Source: CBDDBH01 sp965225625
Lineage (GTDB): Bacteria > Pseudomonadota > Gammaproteobacteria > JADZEE01
Assembly (NCBI GenBank): GCA_965225625.1
Contig: CBDDBH010000028.1
Coordinates: forward strand, 124,001-188,000
Direction: 5' to 3'
Length of the DNA: 64,000 nucleotides
Numbering within the stretch: position 1 is the stretch's first letter; every line of letters begins with the position of its first letter. The position numbers and the translations under genes were made by a program. Positions 8,125 to 17,153 of the stretch are shown in pieces. Under the pieces are notes generated by a model. That model was not told the origin of the DNA. It did not search any database and saw nothing but the letters and a program-made list of their open reading frames with translations.

Positions 8125-10016
8125 TCGCTTGCCGGTCGTCCCAAAATCCGCGGGATTCCATTTTCGAAACGAGCCCAATGCAGTTGTCGACGGATCTCGC
8201 CTTCCTCGACCACCCGCAGCTCACCGGTAGCGCCACGGTATCGCGCGAAGCGTTGGATACGCAAACGCGCCAAGTGAGGAATGAGTCGGTAAGCGTCCGC
8301 GCCGAGTGCATGCAGGCGTCGGAAACGAGTCGCCTGTTCTGGCCATAGGCGGCTCAACTCGCGCAACATGGCGAAATCTGCGCGCTCGGATTCCAAAATC
8401 CAAGGCATATCGCCGAACGTTACTCCATTCATATCTTGATCTGTCTGGGCATCGACCGTGCCGGCAAATACATGTGAAGTTGTAAATACCGGGACGTCGA
8501 CCGCCTGAAAGAATTCGAGTTGGGGTCGGATCTGTCGTGCCTGGGTAGGAAAAGCAGCCATGAATACGAAATCCACGTCGCTGCGACGGCGTGGCTCGCT
8601 ATCGACTTTTTTGCCGACAATAGATCCAAGTTCATGGGCTCGTTTCAAACTGCCGCTGACATTCAATAGTTCCTTAATTGGCGCAGCGAAATCGCGGGTT
8701 GCTGACGGGTACGTCACATGTTCCAGTACATTGCCGCCGAGCGCGCGCCAATGCCTGGCAAATGCGTCTTGCAAGCGCGCACCCCACGTGTTGTCCGGCG
8801 TTATACAAAGCGCATTTTCAAATCCTTCCAGCCACGCCCGCTCAGCAACTTGCCGCGCTTCGTCCTCGGGAGGCAAACCGAACTGGATGAGGCGCGTATC
8901 AGGACTCGGGCTGTCGCTTTGGCGTGGAGACACATAATTCAAGGCTAACGTCGGTACCGGCAATTGTCTTCCATCCGCAAGAACATCGACCGCGTCTTTT
9001 TCCAACGGTCCGATCACTAACTGTGCACCCTCGGCTATTGCCTGCGGATAGACGCTGTCGATGGTCGCCGTGGTAGCGTTGTAGAAGCGGATTGAAGGCC
9101 TGTAGGCGTTGTCGCTATCGGTGTGCCAGGCGTGGATAAACCCTTCGCGAATTGCTGCCGCCGCGCTTGCGAATTTGCTTTCAAACGGTAGCAACAGCGC
9201 AACGCTGCGTGGTCTAACCGCAATTGCCTCGCTGAGCTCGCTCAGCTCGCCGACGATGTCCTGGTGCGCAGGATGCTGCGGATGGCGTTGCAACCAGGTG
9301 TCCAGACTTTGCCTAAAGGAAGCCGGCTGATGGATTCTGTCTTGCACCAGCGCGGCTAATTCATACCACCCGGCGAGCGAATTCTGAGTGCCGGGCTGTT
9401 GCCGCGCCAATGTTGCTGGCGGCACCTCCTGCAGCGAACTCCACAGTCGTCGCGCGTTTCGCGCGCGCTCTGCATCGCTGATGAGCAGGTCATCCAGTAG
9501 TGCACGCTCGTAAACTTCCTGCAGCGGCTGTCTAGTTTCGGCGTAGGCCATCGCACGGATCTGGTGGAACTCCCGGCGACGTTCCGAGGGTAGCGAAACG
9601 GCTGACAGCGCATCCAAATGCCGCAATGCCGCGACCGCGTTCTCGAGATGCAGTTTCGCGGCGGCGCGCAATAAGTGAGCCCATGACGACAGTTCCGGTG
9701 GGAGGCTTGAATCTGCTACGTTAGTAAGCGCTTGCACTACCGGTTCGAGTTCCTCGCCACGCAGCCATGCGCTCGCAGCGTTTAACCAGTAGCCAGTTGC
9801 AATGGCTCCAGTCCCCGACGTGGTAGCCAGGCGTTGATATTCTTCCGCTGCCGCCGTGTAATTACCGGTTCGCAGCTGAGCAGTCGCGGTTGCCGTTGGA
9901 TCTGCGACAACCTCGCGGACATTCTGTTGCGGGGTGCAGGCGGTGATAAGCAGCAGCGGCAGTAGCCCTTTTCCAAGGAGGCCAGCGAAGGTATGACGGA
10001 CATAGTGATGAGCCAT
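8121..10016 (-). CDS. lpoA: Penicillin-binding protein activator LpoA, outer-membrane lipoprotein
   Basis: Lipoprotein that reaches from the outer membrane to stimulate PBP1A transpeptidation. ATG 10016 yields a signal peptide with lipobox LITAC. It has a helical TPR-like N domain (about residues 30-260) and a C domain with a periplasmic binding protein fold (from RPRSVALLLPFESKF onwards). At 631 residues it matches the family. It is first in the leftward lpoA-yraN-diaA-dolP operon, with overlapping stops and starts. Its start lies 29 bp from the divergent rsmI start, so promoter elements must lie inside coding DNA. Confidence 0.92.
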   Translation of the reverse strand: MAHHYVRHTFAGLLGKGLLPLLLITACTPQQNVREVVADPTATATAQLRTGNYTAAAEEYQRLATTSGTGAIATGYWLNAASAWLRGEELEPVVQALTNVADSSLPPELSSWAHLLRAAAKLHLENAVAALRHLDALSAVSLPSERRREFHQIRAMAYAETRQPLQEVYERALLDDLLISDAERARNARRLWSSLQEVPPATLARQQPGTQNSLAGWYELAALVQDRIHQPASFRQSLDTWLQRHPQHPAHQDIVGELSELSEAIAVRPRSVALLLPFESKFASAAAAIREGFIHAWHTDSDNAYRPSIRFYNATTATIDSVYPQAIAEGAQLVIGPLEKDAVDVLADGRQLPVPTLALNYVSPRQSDSPSPDTRLIQFGLPPEDEARQVAERAWLEGFENALCITPDNTWGARLQDAFARHWRALGGNVLEHVTYPSATRDFAAPIKELLNVSGSLKRAHELGSIVGKKVDSEPRRRSDVDFVFMAAFPTQARQIRPQLEFFQAVDVPVFTTSHVFAGTVDAQTDQDMNGVTFGDMPWILESERADFAMLRELSRLWPEQATRFRRLHALGADAYRLIPHLARLRIQRFARYRGATGELRVVEEGEIRRQLHWARFENGIPRILGRPASE

Positions 10017-10045
10017 CGCTTCACAGTAGCGATGAGAGCATAAAC

Positions 10046-10906
10046 ATGTCAATTGGCACCGCAGGAACTCTGTATGTGGTCGCGACGCCGATCGGCAATC
10101 TGCAAGACCTAAGTCCCCGTGCCGCGCAGGTGTTGTCTAGCGTTGCGTTGATATTGGCTGAAGATACCCGGATCACTCGTCGTTTGTTGCAACACATTGG
10201 TGCAACCACGCCGATGCGGGCATGTCACGAGCACAATGAACGGGATTTGGCGGCACAGTGCTTAGCTCGGCTACTGGACGGAGCTGACATCGCTTTAGTC
10301 AGCGACGCCGGCACTCCGTTGATTTCTGACCCCGGATTTCACTTGGTGGGAGCGGCCCACGAGGCGGGCATAAAAGTGGAGCCTGTGCCGGGACCCTCGG
10401 CCGTTACTGCAATCCTCGCCGCCGCCGGGTTCAGTGCCCAGCAGTTTGTTTTTTTGGGCTATTTGTCCGCCCGGCAGGCGGCGCGTATGCGTGAGATACA
10501 AACCTTCAGTGCAGAATCAAGAACGGTAGTGCTGCTCGAAGCCCCACATCGCATCAGCGCATGTTTGCGAGACCTGCACCAAGTATTAGGTGGCAGACGC
10601 CGCGTCTGTGTTGGGCGTGAACTGACGAAGCGTTACGAAACAATCAAGCTTGCCTCGCTTGAGGAGATGGTCGAATGGTATGCCAACAATCCTGGTAAAC
10701 AGCGAGGTGAATTTGTTGTAGCCGTGCAGGGATCGGAAAACGCGCCGCAGAGTACCGAGGCAACAGAGGTATTGACGGTATTACTCGAATATTTGACTCC
10801 CGCACAGGCCGCCGCAGCGACAGCTCGAATTACCGGGCGGCGCAAAAACCCAATCTACAAACTCGCGCTGCGTCTGGCGTCGAAGCTTGCCGACAACGAG
10901 GCCTGA
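10046..10906 (+). CDS. rsmI: 16S rRNA (cytidine-1402 2'-O) methyltransferase
   Basis: Tetrapyrrole-methylase-fold enzyme that methylates the ribose of C1402 in 16S rRNA. Motifs are TLYVVATPIGNLQDLSPRA at the N terminus, LILAEDTRITRRLL, VSDAGTPLISDPG and PGPSAVTAILAAAG, which form the SAM-binding fold. The C terminus GRRKNPIYKLAL is typical. At 286 residues it has the normal length. It is divergent from lpoA, as widely seen in gammaproteobacteria. A 38-bp gap separates its stop from repeat copy B. Confidence 0.95.
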   Translation: MSIGTAGTLYVVATPIGNLQDLSPRAAQVLSSVALILAEDTRITRRLLQHIGATTPMRACHEHNERDLAAQCLARLLDGADIALVSDAGTPLISDPGFHLVGAAHEAGIKVEPVPGPSAVTAILAAAGFSAQQFVFLGYLSARQAARMREIQTFSAESRTVVLLEAPHRISACLRDLHQVLGGRRRVCVGRELTKRYETIKLASLEEMVEWYANNPGKQRGEFVVAVQGSENAPQSTEATEVLTVLLEYLTPAQAAAATARITGRRKNPIYKLALRLASKLADNEA

Positions 10907-10944
10907 CTGGGCCCTTGCCCCGCGAACCCGGCGGCCTGGTCTCT

Positions 10945-11494
10945 TAGCCCGCATTTTGCATGAAGGGCAGACAAAGGCTCCTCGACTTTGGCCTCCTGCG
11001 TCGTGCTACCTCGTCCATCCATGGACTCGTCGACTTTGGCCTCCTGCGTCGTTCTACCTCGTCCATCCATGGACTCCTCGGCTCTGGCTCCTGCTTCGCC
11101 CTACCTCCTGCATCCGTGCAGTCGTGCATGGTCTGCATTTCCGCCATCCCTGGCGGTCACGCCGCGCGATACTGCTGAAACCGGCGTACTGTAATGGTTT
11201 GATATGAATGGTGAAAAATGACAGTTTGTACTGCATCGCGCGGCTATCCTGGCCCTCACTGGTCCGCGCACGCCTGAGCTTGCGCTTCACGCCAACCATA
11301 GCGACGGCTATGCTTGGCGCTCCAGCGCGGCGCCCAGCCGCACGCGTCCTCAGCGAGGCGCCATCCCTGCGCTGCGCACTCCGTGCTCCGCTTGGGCACC
11401 GGCCTACGCCATCCTGGCTCCGGCGTTCCGCGGGACAAAGGTCCACTGGGCCTTTGTCTGTTTCCGCTACACCCTTCATGCAATATGCGGGTTA
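10945..11494 (-). mobile_element. MITE-like structured repeat element, copy B (550 bp, inverted relative to copy A)
   Basis: Full-length second copy, in inverted orientation between rsmI and rnpB. Its terminal repeats are 10945-10967 and 11472-11494. Read on the minus strand it matches copy A along its length, with a longer middle (about 80 bp extra, including a direct repetition of the 'gccaggat...gcg' type). It keeps the terminal stem-loop with a G-C to A-T paired change, the CCGCC/GGCGG hairpin and two 48-bp units (10984-11031, 11032-11079). No ORF encodes a recognisable protein. With the spacers, it accounts for the 658-bp gap between rsmI and rnpB. Confidence 0.75.
10984..11079 (-). repeat. 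Two tandem 48-bp units inside repeat copy B
   Basis: Units 10984-11031 and 11032-11079 are near identical to each other and, on the minus strand, to those of copy A (1260-1355). A third, diverged unit follows (about 11080-11120). The same number of units in both copies suggests that the array was present before the copies separated. Confidence 0.85.
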
Positions 11495-11564
11495 GACCGG
11501 TTGGCACACATAATTTTCAAACCTGGACTTGCAACTTTGGCATTCTGATTTAGTCTTAACTACT

Positions 11565-11957
11565 GGGAGTCGACCGGGCAGTCGCTGTATCCACTCACAT
11601 GGGTGTGATGTAGAGGAAAGTCCGGGCTTCACAGGGCAGGGCGCCAGGTAACGCCTGGGGGGCGCAAGCCTACGGAAAGTGCCACAGAAAATATACCGCC
11701 CTTCGGGGTAAGGGTGAAAAGGTGCGGTAAGAGCGCACCGCGCCGGCTAACGCCGGTGGCAGGGTAAACCCCGCCTGAAGCAAGACCGAATAGGGGAACG
11801 AGCCGGAATTTTTTGTCCGGTAAAGCGTGGTCCGCGCATGTTCCCGGGTAGGTCGCTAGAGGCGTCCGGCGACGGTCGCCGAAGATGAATGGCTGCCCCC
11901 GTCCCGGTGCCAATTGTGCCGAGACGGGACAGAACCCGGCTTATAGGTCGGCTCCCT
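11565..11957 (+). ncRNA. rnpB: RNase P RNA, bacterial class A
   Basis: Catalytic RNA that matures the 5' ends of tRNA. It shows the conserved core segments GAGGAAAGTCCGGGCT, AGGGCAGG-GCCAGGTAACGCCTGG near the 5' side and ACAGAACCCGGCTTATAGG near the 3' end. The ends pair as P1: GGGAGTCGACC at 11565 with GGTCGGCTCCC ending at 11956. About 393 nt is normal for class A. A weak promoter may be TTGCAA (11529-11534) with TAGTCT (11551-11556). The position just before mraZ agrees with Pseudomonas. Confidence 0.95.
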
Positions 11958-11969
11958 TCTCCTCATCTG

Positions 11970-12003
11970 ACCGTGGCGCGCCATCACGAGGGCGCGTCAC
12001 GGT
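11970..12003 (+). terminator. Likely terminator of rnpB
   Basis: ACCGTGGCGCGCC pairs almost perfectly with GGCGCG-T-CACGGT across an 8-nt loop, directly behind rnpB. The tail is AAAGTTTAATA, so the T tract is poor. The strength of the stem and its place still favour termination or 3'-end protection. Confidence 0.6.
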
Positions 12004-12146
12004 AAAGTTTAATAAAATACTTTAATTTCACATCTTATCTATCTGATTAAAATTAATAACATAGTATTTTCTCGTGACAGTCTCGAGAATTTTTGCCAAT
12101 TTCATCGTAAGTGATTGTTAGCAAAGTAAGTATTGGGCCGGTTCGC

Positions 12147-12176
12147 TTGACAATGCCGAGTTTTGCTCCGTATAGT
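12147..12176 (+). promoter_or_regulatory. Sigma-70-type promoter of mraZ and the dcw cluster
   Basis: A perfect -35 TTGACA (12147-12152), an 18-bp spacer and -10 TATAGT (12171-12176, one mismatch). The predicted start of transcription is near 12183, about 50 bp before the mraZ GTG and within the GTGG repeats that look like MraZ sites. The flanking DNA (12004-12146) is notably AT-rich and shows no other feature. Confidence 0.8.
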
Positions 12177-12180
12177 GCGG

Positions 12181-12213
12181 GTGGGAAATTGTGGATCAAA
12201 GTGGATCATTGGG
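12181..12213 (+). promoter_or_regulatory. MraZ operator, direct repeats at 10-bp spacing
   Basis: GTGGG at 12181, GTGGA at 12191 and GTGGA at 12201 lie exactly 10 bp apart, with a further TTGGG at 12209. MraZ of E. coli is known to bind TGGG-type direct repeats separated by 5 nt upstream of its own gene. These sites overlap the predicted transcription start, which fits autorepression of the division cluster. Confidence 0.7.
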
Positions 12214-12232
12214 TCTAGCACGGGGATGAGCA

Positions 12233-12691
12233 GTGTTTCGAGGATTCAGCGCACTCAGTCTCGATGTCAAAGGGCGATTGGCGGTCCCTCGCCGATACCG
12301 CTCGCAGTTAGCAGATCTGTGCGACAACGCGCTGGTCGTAACCCTGAATCCGCTGGATCGATGCTTGTGGCTGTATCCCCTACCGGAATGGGAGGTAATC
12401 GAGGCCAAACTTCAGGGGCTTTCCGACTTCGATCGTCAAAGTCGCCGTACCAAGCAGATCATGCGGGGCTATGCGACCGATTGCGAGCTCGACAAGCACG
12501 GGCGCATTTTGTTGCCACAAAAACTCCGCGAATTCGCCGGGTTCACTAAGTCCATCGTGTTTCTTGGCCAGGGGAACAAGTTTGAAATTTGGGATGAGGA
12601 TTATTGGAACACGCAGCGAGATGAATGGTTGCTCGGGGTCGATGATCGCTCGGGTGAAAGCTCACAGACGCTGGATGGCTTAGCGCTTTGA
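12233..12691 (+). CDS. mraZ: Transcriptional regulator MraZ
   Basis: AbrB-like double-barrel DNA-binding protein that represses the dcw operon. N-terminal FRGFSALSLDVKGRLAVPRRYR and the second repeat CELDKHGRILLPQKLREFAG are the two SpoVT-AbrB-like halves. Start GTG 12233, preceded by GGGGATG-type Shine-Dalgarno bases. At 152 residues it has the usual size. It opens the cluster, 10 bp before rsmH, with its likely operator just upstream. Confidence 0.96.
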   Translation: MFRGFSALSLDVKGRLAVPRRYRSQLADLCDNALVVTLNPLDRCLWLYPLPEWEVIEAKLQGLSDFDRQSRRTKQIMRGYATDCELDKHGRILLPQKLREFAGFTKSIVFLGQGNKFEIWDEDYWNTQRDEWLLGVDDRSGESSQTLDGLAL

Positions 12692-12701
12692 GGCGGCTGG
12701 T

Positions 12702-13634
12702 GTGGTGGCCGACCAACACGACCCGGTGCTGCTCACGGAGGTTCTTGACGCGCTTTCAGTGCGTCCCGATGGCGTCTACATCGATGCGACTTTCGGTCGC
12801 GGTGGCCATACGCGCACGATTTTAGAGCATCTTGGGAGTCAGGGTTGCTTGCTGGCATTTGACCGAGACCCCGAGGCAATAGGCGTGGCGAAATCGATAG
12901 CTGCGCACGATAAACGGCTTAAGCCGGTACATGGTTGTTTTACGACGCTGGGGATGCTGGTGGATGAGGCGGATTTGAGCGAGCGAATCGCTGGGGTCTT
13001 TTTTGATCTCGGCGTTTCGTCGCCGCAATTAGCGGATGCTGAACGCGGTTTCAGCTTTCAACACGATGGCCCGCTCGACATGCGCATGGATCCGTCCGAC
13101 GGAATCTCCGCTGGTCAATGGCTTGCCTGCGCCGCCGAGTCGGAGATTGCCGCGGTGCTGCGTAGTTATGGTGAGGAGCGACAGGCACGCCGCATAGCCC
13201 GCGCGATTTGCACTGCCCGCAGGGACAACGCCATTACATCTACTGCGCAACTTGCCGACTTGATTACCGCACTTATGCCACGTCGGCCCGGCAGCTTGCA
13301 CCCCGCGACCAAATGTTTCCAAGCGATCCGTATAAAAATCAACGATGAACTATCCCGACTTGAGAGCGGGCTGGTACAAGCACTGGACAGTCTCGAGCCG
13401 GGCGGTCGATTGGTGGTAATCAGTTTCCATTCGCTTGAGGACAGAATCGTTAAGCGGTTCATGCGCGATCAATCCCGCGGTGACCAACATCCGCCGGAAC
13501 TGCCGGTAACAGTGAATGATTTACGGCCAAGGGTAAAACTGATTGGAAAACGGATCCGTGCGACCACCGGGGAAGTGGAGCGTAATCCGCGGGCTCGCAG
13601 CGCAACACTCAGAATTGCGGAGAAACTTCAGTGA
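12702..13634 (+). CDS. rsmH: 16S rRNA (cytosine-1402 N4) methyltransferase
   Basis: SAM-dependent enzyme that methylates the base of C1402 in 16S rRNA. The SAM site is IDATFGRGGHTRTIL. FFDLGVSSPQLADAERGFSF, DMRMD and VVISFHSLEDRIVKRFM are signature segments. Start GTG 12702; 310 residues. RsmI, which methylates the ribose of the same nucleotide, is encoded 1.8 kb upstream. The stop overlaps the ftsL start (TGATG). Confidence 0.96.
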   Translation: MVADQHDPVLLTEVLDALSVRPDGVYIDATFGRGGHTRTILEHLGSQGCLLAFDRDPEAIGVAKSIAAHDKRLKPVHGCFTTLGMLVDEADLSERIAGVFFDLGVSSPQLADAERGFSFQHDGPLDMRMDPSDGISAGQWLACAAESEIAAVLRSYGEERQARRIARAICTARRDNAITSTAQLADLITALMPRRPGSLHPATKCFQAIRIKINDELSRLESGLVQALDSLEPGGRLVVISFHSLEDRIVKRFMRDQSRGDQHPPELPVTVNDLRPRVKLIGKRIRATTGEVERNPRARSATLRIAEKLQ

Positions 13635-13897
13635 TGCGAATTGCGGTAATCGTGTTGCTGATTGGAGCAGTGTTTGCATCAGCTTTGCAGGTGGTAATTG
13701 TACGCCACGAAGGGCGCAAGTTGTTCGCCGAACTGCAAGAACTCGAACGGATCCGCGATGAACTGAACGAGGAGTGGGGCAGGCTGCAACTCGAACAAGC
13801 GACCTGGGGAACCCATAGTCGCGTAGAGGAGTTAGCAATATCTAAGCTAGGTATGACCCGGCCAGATACTAAGACCATTGTGTTAGTGACACCATGA
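13634..13897 (+). CDS. ftsL: Cell division protein FtsL
   Basis: Small bitopic divisome protein that pairs with FtsB and bridges to FtsQ and FtsW-FtsI. It has one N-terminal membrane helix (about residues 1-20) followed by a coiled coil (RKLFAELQELERIRDELNEEW) and a short C-terminal segment. ATG 13634 overlaps the rsmH stop; the GTG one codon earlier is less likely. The 87-residue product is on the short side but normal outside the enterics. Its stop overlaps ftsI (ATGA). Confidence 0.92.
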   Translation: MRIAVIVLLIGAVFASALQVVIVRHEGRKLFAELQELERIRDELNEEWGRLQLEQATWGTHSRVEELAISKLGMTRPDTKTIVLVTP

Positions 13898-15639
13898 GCG
13901 AACAGCAAAGCCCCGATGCGTTCCCGTTGCGACGGCGCTTCGTGCTGGCGTTGCTGGTGTCATCCTCGGCGTTATTGATCTGGCGTGCGATTGATTTACA
14001 GCTCAATGAACACGAGTTTCTCAAAGACCGTGGTGATGCGCGTCACATACGAGTCGTTGCAATGGCCGCAAACAGAGGAACGATAACTGATCGTCACGGT
14101 GAGCCCTTGGCGATCAGCACACCTGTGAATTCAGTGTGGGCGGTGCCACGACAGCTGTGGCAGGCACAGGATCGTTGGCAGGAGTTGGCCAAGCTATTGA
14201 GTACCAACGCCGAGCATTTGCGCACCCTGATTGAGCCTCGCATCGACCGCGAGTTCGTGTATCTCAAGCGGCACGTTGAGCCGTCGCTGGCGAAACAAGT
14301 GATGGCGCTGGGGATCGACGGTGTCGCCTTGCTTCAGGAGAACCGTCGTTATTACCCGACCGCTGAAGTAGCTGCGCATGTGGTCGGTTTCACCAACGTC
14401 GATGACACCGGTCAGGAGGGAGTAGAGCTCGCGTTGGAGAATTTGCTGAGTGGCCGTCCTGGTGCAAAGCGCGTGCTCAAAGACCGATTGGGGAGAATCG
14501 TAGAGAACGTAGAAAGCATTCGGGCGCCGCACCCGGGAACCGATGTTGCACTTAGCATTGATAAACGCGTGCAGTTCCTGGCCTATCGAGAGCTGAAATC
14601 CGCGGTGCACGCGCACCGCGCCAAGTCCGGCTCAATTGTGGTTTTGGACGTGCAATCCGGGGAAATTTTAGCGATGGCGAATCAGCCATCTTTTAACCCC
14701 AACAATCGCAGCGGATTGAAAGGTGAATATTATCGTAATCGTGCAGTAACTGATGTATTCGAACCAGGATCCACCATCAAGCCATTCACCATCGCGGCTG
14801 CGCTCGAATCCGGTGAGTTTCGGCCGCAAAGTCTCATTGACACCCGTCCCGGGTTCTTTGCGGTTGGCCGCCATGCGGTTCGGGATATGAAGAACTACGG
14901 GGTCATAGATCTGTCCAGCGTTATTGTTAAATCCAGCAATGTCGGTGCCAGCAAAGTCGCATTATCGATGGACCCTATAGTGCTCTGGGAGTTTTTTCAT
15001 CGCGTAGGTTTCGGCGCAAGTACTTTCAGCGGATTTCCCGGCGAGTCATCCGGTAGATTAACTGATCATCAGAATTGGCGAGACATCGAGCACGCCACGA
15101 TGGCATTCGGCTACGGATTGTCAGCGACGAGTCTGCAATTGGCGCATGCGTATGGAGTGCTCGCTAACGATGGTGTGGCGGTACCTGCCAGCATTTTGCG
15201 CGTACAGCACCCGCCAAACGGCCAACGCCTGTTTTCTGCTCGAACCGCTCTCCAAATCAAAAGCATGCTCACGGAAGTGGTTCGCAGCGGTACTGGGCGA
15301 ATGGCAGCAGTCTCCGGATATCACATCGCTGGTAAGACCGGCACGGTGCACAAGCCAGCGAACGATGGTTACGCAGAGGACCGTTATGTTTCTTTATTTG
15401 CCGGCATGGCCCCGGCAACGCGGCCAAAACTGGTGGCAGTGATCGTGATAGACGAGCCGCAGGGCGTGGACTATTTCGGCGGTAGAGTAGCCGCGCCAAT
15501 ATTTGCCCGGGTTATGCGTGACGCCTTGCGACTTCTGAACATTCCTCCGGACGCGCTCGAACCTACGATGGAAATGGTTGCTTTGCACAACAGCCGGAAT
15601 AAAGCGGTCGCGGTACAAGGGACTGCTCAGCGACGATGA
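13894..15639 (+). CDS. ftsI: Septal peptidoglycan transpeptidase FtsI (PBP3)
   Basis: Class B penicillin-binding protein that crosslinks septal peptidoglycan with FtsW. It has an N-terminal membrane anchor (about 15-33), a pedestal domain (AANRGTITDRHGEPLA) and a transpeptidase domain with SxxK at STIKPF, SxN at KSSNVG and KTG at AGKTGT. At 581 residues it has the usual length. Start ATG 13894 overlaps ftsL; its stop overlaps murE. Confidence 0.96.
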   Translation: MSEQQSPDAFPLRRRFVLALLVSSSALLIWRAIDLQLNEHEFLKDRGDARHIRVVAMAANRGTITDRHGEPLAISTPVNSVWAVPRQLWQAQDRWQELAKLLSTNAEHLRTLIEPRIDREFVYLKRHVEPSLAKQVMALGIDGVALLQENRRYYPTAEVAAHVVGFTNVDDTGQEGVELALENLLSGRPGAKRVLKDRLGRIVENVESIRAPHPGTDVALSIDKRVQFLAYRELKSAVHAHRAKSGSIVVLDVQSGEILAMANQPSFNPNNRSGLKGEYYRNRAVTDVFEPGSTIKPFTIAAALESGEFRPQSLIDTRPGFFAVGRHAVRDMKNYGVIDLSSVIVKSSNVGASKVALSMDPIVLWEFFHRVGFGASTFSGFPGESSGRLTDHQNWRDIEHATMAFGYGLSATSLQLAHAYGVLANDGVAVPASILRVQHPPNGQRLFSARTALQIKSMLTEVVRSGTGRMAAVSGYHIAGKTGTVHKPANDGYAEDRYVSLFAGMAPATRPKLVAVIVIDEPQGVDYFGGRVAAPIFARVMRDALRLLNIPPDALEPTMEMVALHNSRNKAVAVQGTAQRR

Positions 15640-17153
15640 TGCCAGAACGAGTGTGCGAAGGGATTTGGTTGAGCGAATTACTCGAAGGGATCGGTGTGCT
15701 GTCGCCGAGTCTGGATCGCCGGATTGATCACCTGGCGCTGCATAGCAACGACGTGTATGCCGGCGCCTGTTTCATCGCCTATCCAGGACTCAGACGCGAC
15801 GGACGCGACTACATAGCTGATGCACTCAGGGCAGGTGCTGTCGCTGTGGTTGCTGAGGGCGAGGTTGACGCAGTCGAATACGCGAGTAATACGCCGGTCA
15901 TTAAAGTACCGCGGCTGGGCGAGCAGGTGAGTGAAATTGCGGCTCGTTTTTATGCACGGCCAGCACAGCAACTAAAGGTAATCGGAATTACTGGCACAAA
16001 CGGCAAGACCTCAGTCGCCGGTATGCTGGCACAGACGCTGAACGACGATCGAAAATACGGTCCCTGCGGTTTGGCTGGAACATTGGGTAGCGGCAGGGTC
16101 GGTAAGTTAATCCCGACATCCACTACGACGCCTGATCCGATCGCGGTGCAGCGCTTGTTGGCCGAATTGCGAGACAATCAGGCGCGCTCCGCCGTGTTGG
16201 AGGTGTCTTCTCACGCGCTGGTACAACATCGGGTTACTGCAGTTCAGTTCGATACTGCTGTGTTTACAAACCTCGGCCGCGACCATTTGGATTATCACCT
16301 CACGGTGGAGGCCTATCGATCAGCGAAGAAGCAGTTGTTTCAATTCTCCGATTTACGCAACGCCGTAGTCAATGCCGACGACGCGCTTGGTCAAGAGATT
16401 ATTGCCGAGTGCAAAGTCGAGCAACTCGTAGCCTATTCACTTCACAGCGATATCAAGCGCGCACCAGGCACGCGATATTTTGTTGCGCGTGATATCCGCG
16501 CCAGCCTCGATGGTTTGTCTATGGTCATCGAATCCCCAGGAATTACTGTGAAGGTTAATAGCCCACTGATTGGGCAGGTTAACGCGCCTAACCTATTGGC
16601 TAGCTTTGCAACATTGACGGCGCTTGGTCTGGACCCCGATCAGTCAGCTGCCGCGCTGGCGCAGACTACTCCAGTTACTGGTCGAATGCAGCGATTCGGC
16701 GGAAAGCAGGGACAACCGTTAGTCGTCGTTGATTACGCGCACACGCCAGAGGCTTTGCAGTTGGTGCTGCGAGACCTGCGCGCCCTTAGCACGGGGACGT
16801 TGTGGTGTGTATTTGGATGTGGCGGCGAACGCGATGCGGGAAAACGACCGCTAATGGGTGAGGTAGCCGCAGAGCTCGCTGACCACATCATATTGACCAC
16901 CGATAATCCTCGTAGCGAGACCGCTCGAGACATTGTCGACGATATTCTGCACGGTATTTCTGCGCACTCGCATGTGATTGTGGAAGCCGATCGTGCCAAA
17001 GCAGTTACCCAGGCCGTCACGGATGCAAGCAGTGACGATGTTGTCCTGATTGCTGGCAAAGGACACGAAACCTTCCAACAAATCGACGGCCAGCACCTGC
17101 CCGTGAGCGACCAGTTACTGGTGAGAAATGCGTTGCAGGTAAAGCAAGCATGA
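15636..17153 (+). CDS. murE: UDP-MurNAc-tripeptide synthetase
   Basis: ATP-dependent ligase adding the third amino acid, expected to be meso-diaminopimelate, to UDP-MurNAc-L-Ala-D-Glu. The ATP loop is VIGITGTNGKTSVAGML. The substrate motif DNPR (TTDNPRSE) is the signature of the diaminopimelate-specific enzyme. C-terminal GKGHETFQ is also typical. Start ATG 15636 (or the adjacent ATG 15639) overlaps ftsI; 505 residues. The stop overlaps murF. Confidence 0.96.
   Translation: MMPERVCEGIWLSELLEGIGVLSPSLDRRIDHLALHSNDVYAGACFIAYPGLRRDGRDYIADALRAGAVAVVAEGEVDAVEYASNTPVIKVPRLGEQVSEIAARFYARPAQQLKVIGITGTNGKTSVAGMLAQTLNDDRKYGPCGLAGTLGSGRVGKLIPTSTTTPDPIAVQRLLAELRDNQARSAVLEVSSHALVQHRVTAVQFDTAVFTNLGRDHLDYHLTVEAYRSAKKQLFQFSDLRNAVVNADDALGQEIIAECKVEQLVAYSLHSDIKRAPGTRYFVARDIRASLDGLSMVIESPGITVKVNSPLIGQVNAPNLLASFATLTALGLDPDQSAAALAQTTPVTGRMQRFGGKQGQPLVVVDYAHTPEALQLVLRDLRALSTGTLWCVFGCGGERDAGKRPLMGEVAAELADHIILTTDNPRSETARDIVDDILHGISAHSHVIVEADRAKAVTQAVTDASSDDVVLIAGKGHETFQQIDGQHLPVSDQLLVRNALQVKQA

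Noticed and set aside
11054..11479. Minus-strand open frame of 141 codons in repeat copy B
   Set aside because: It lies wholly in the non-coding element and has no homologous frame of equal length in copy A.
11629..11913. 94-codon open frame antisense to rnpB
   Set aside because: The plus strand is clearly RNase P RNA; the antisense frame is a by-product of its base composition.
12163..12549. 128-codon plus-strand frame over mraZ
   Set aside because: It is out of frame with the clear mraZ product and starts inside the promoter region.
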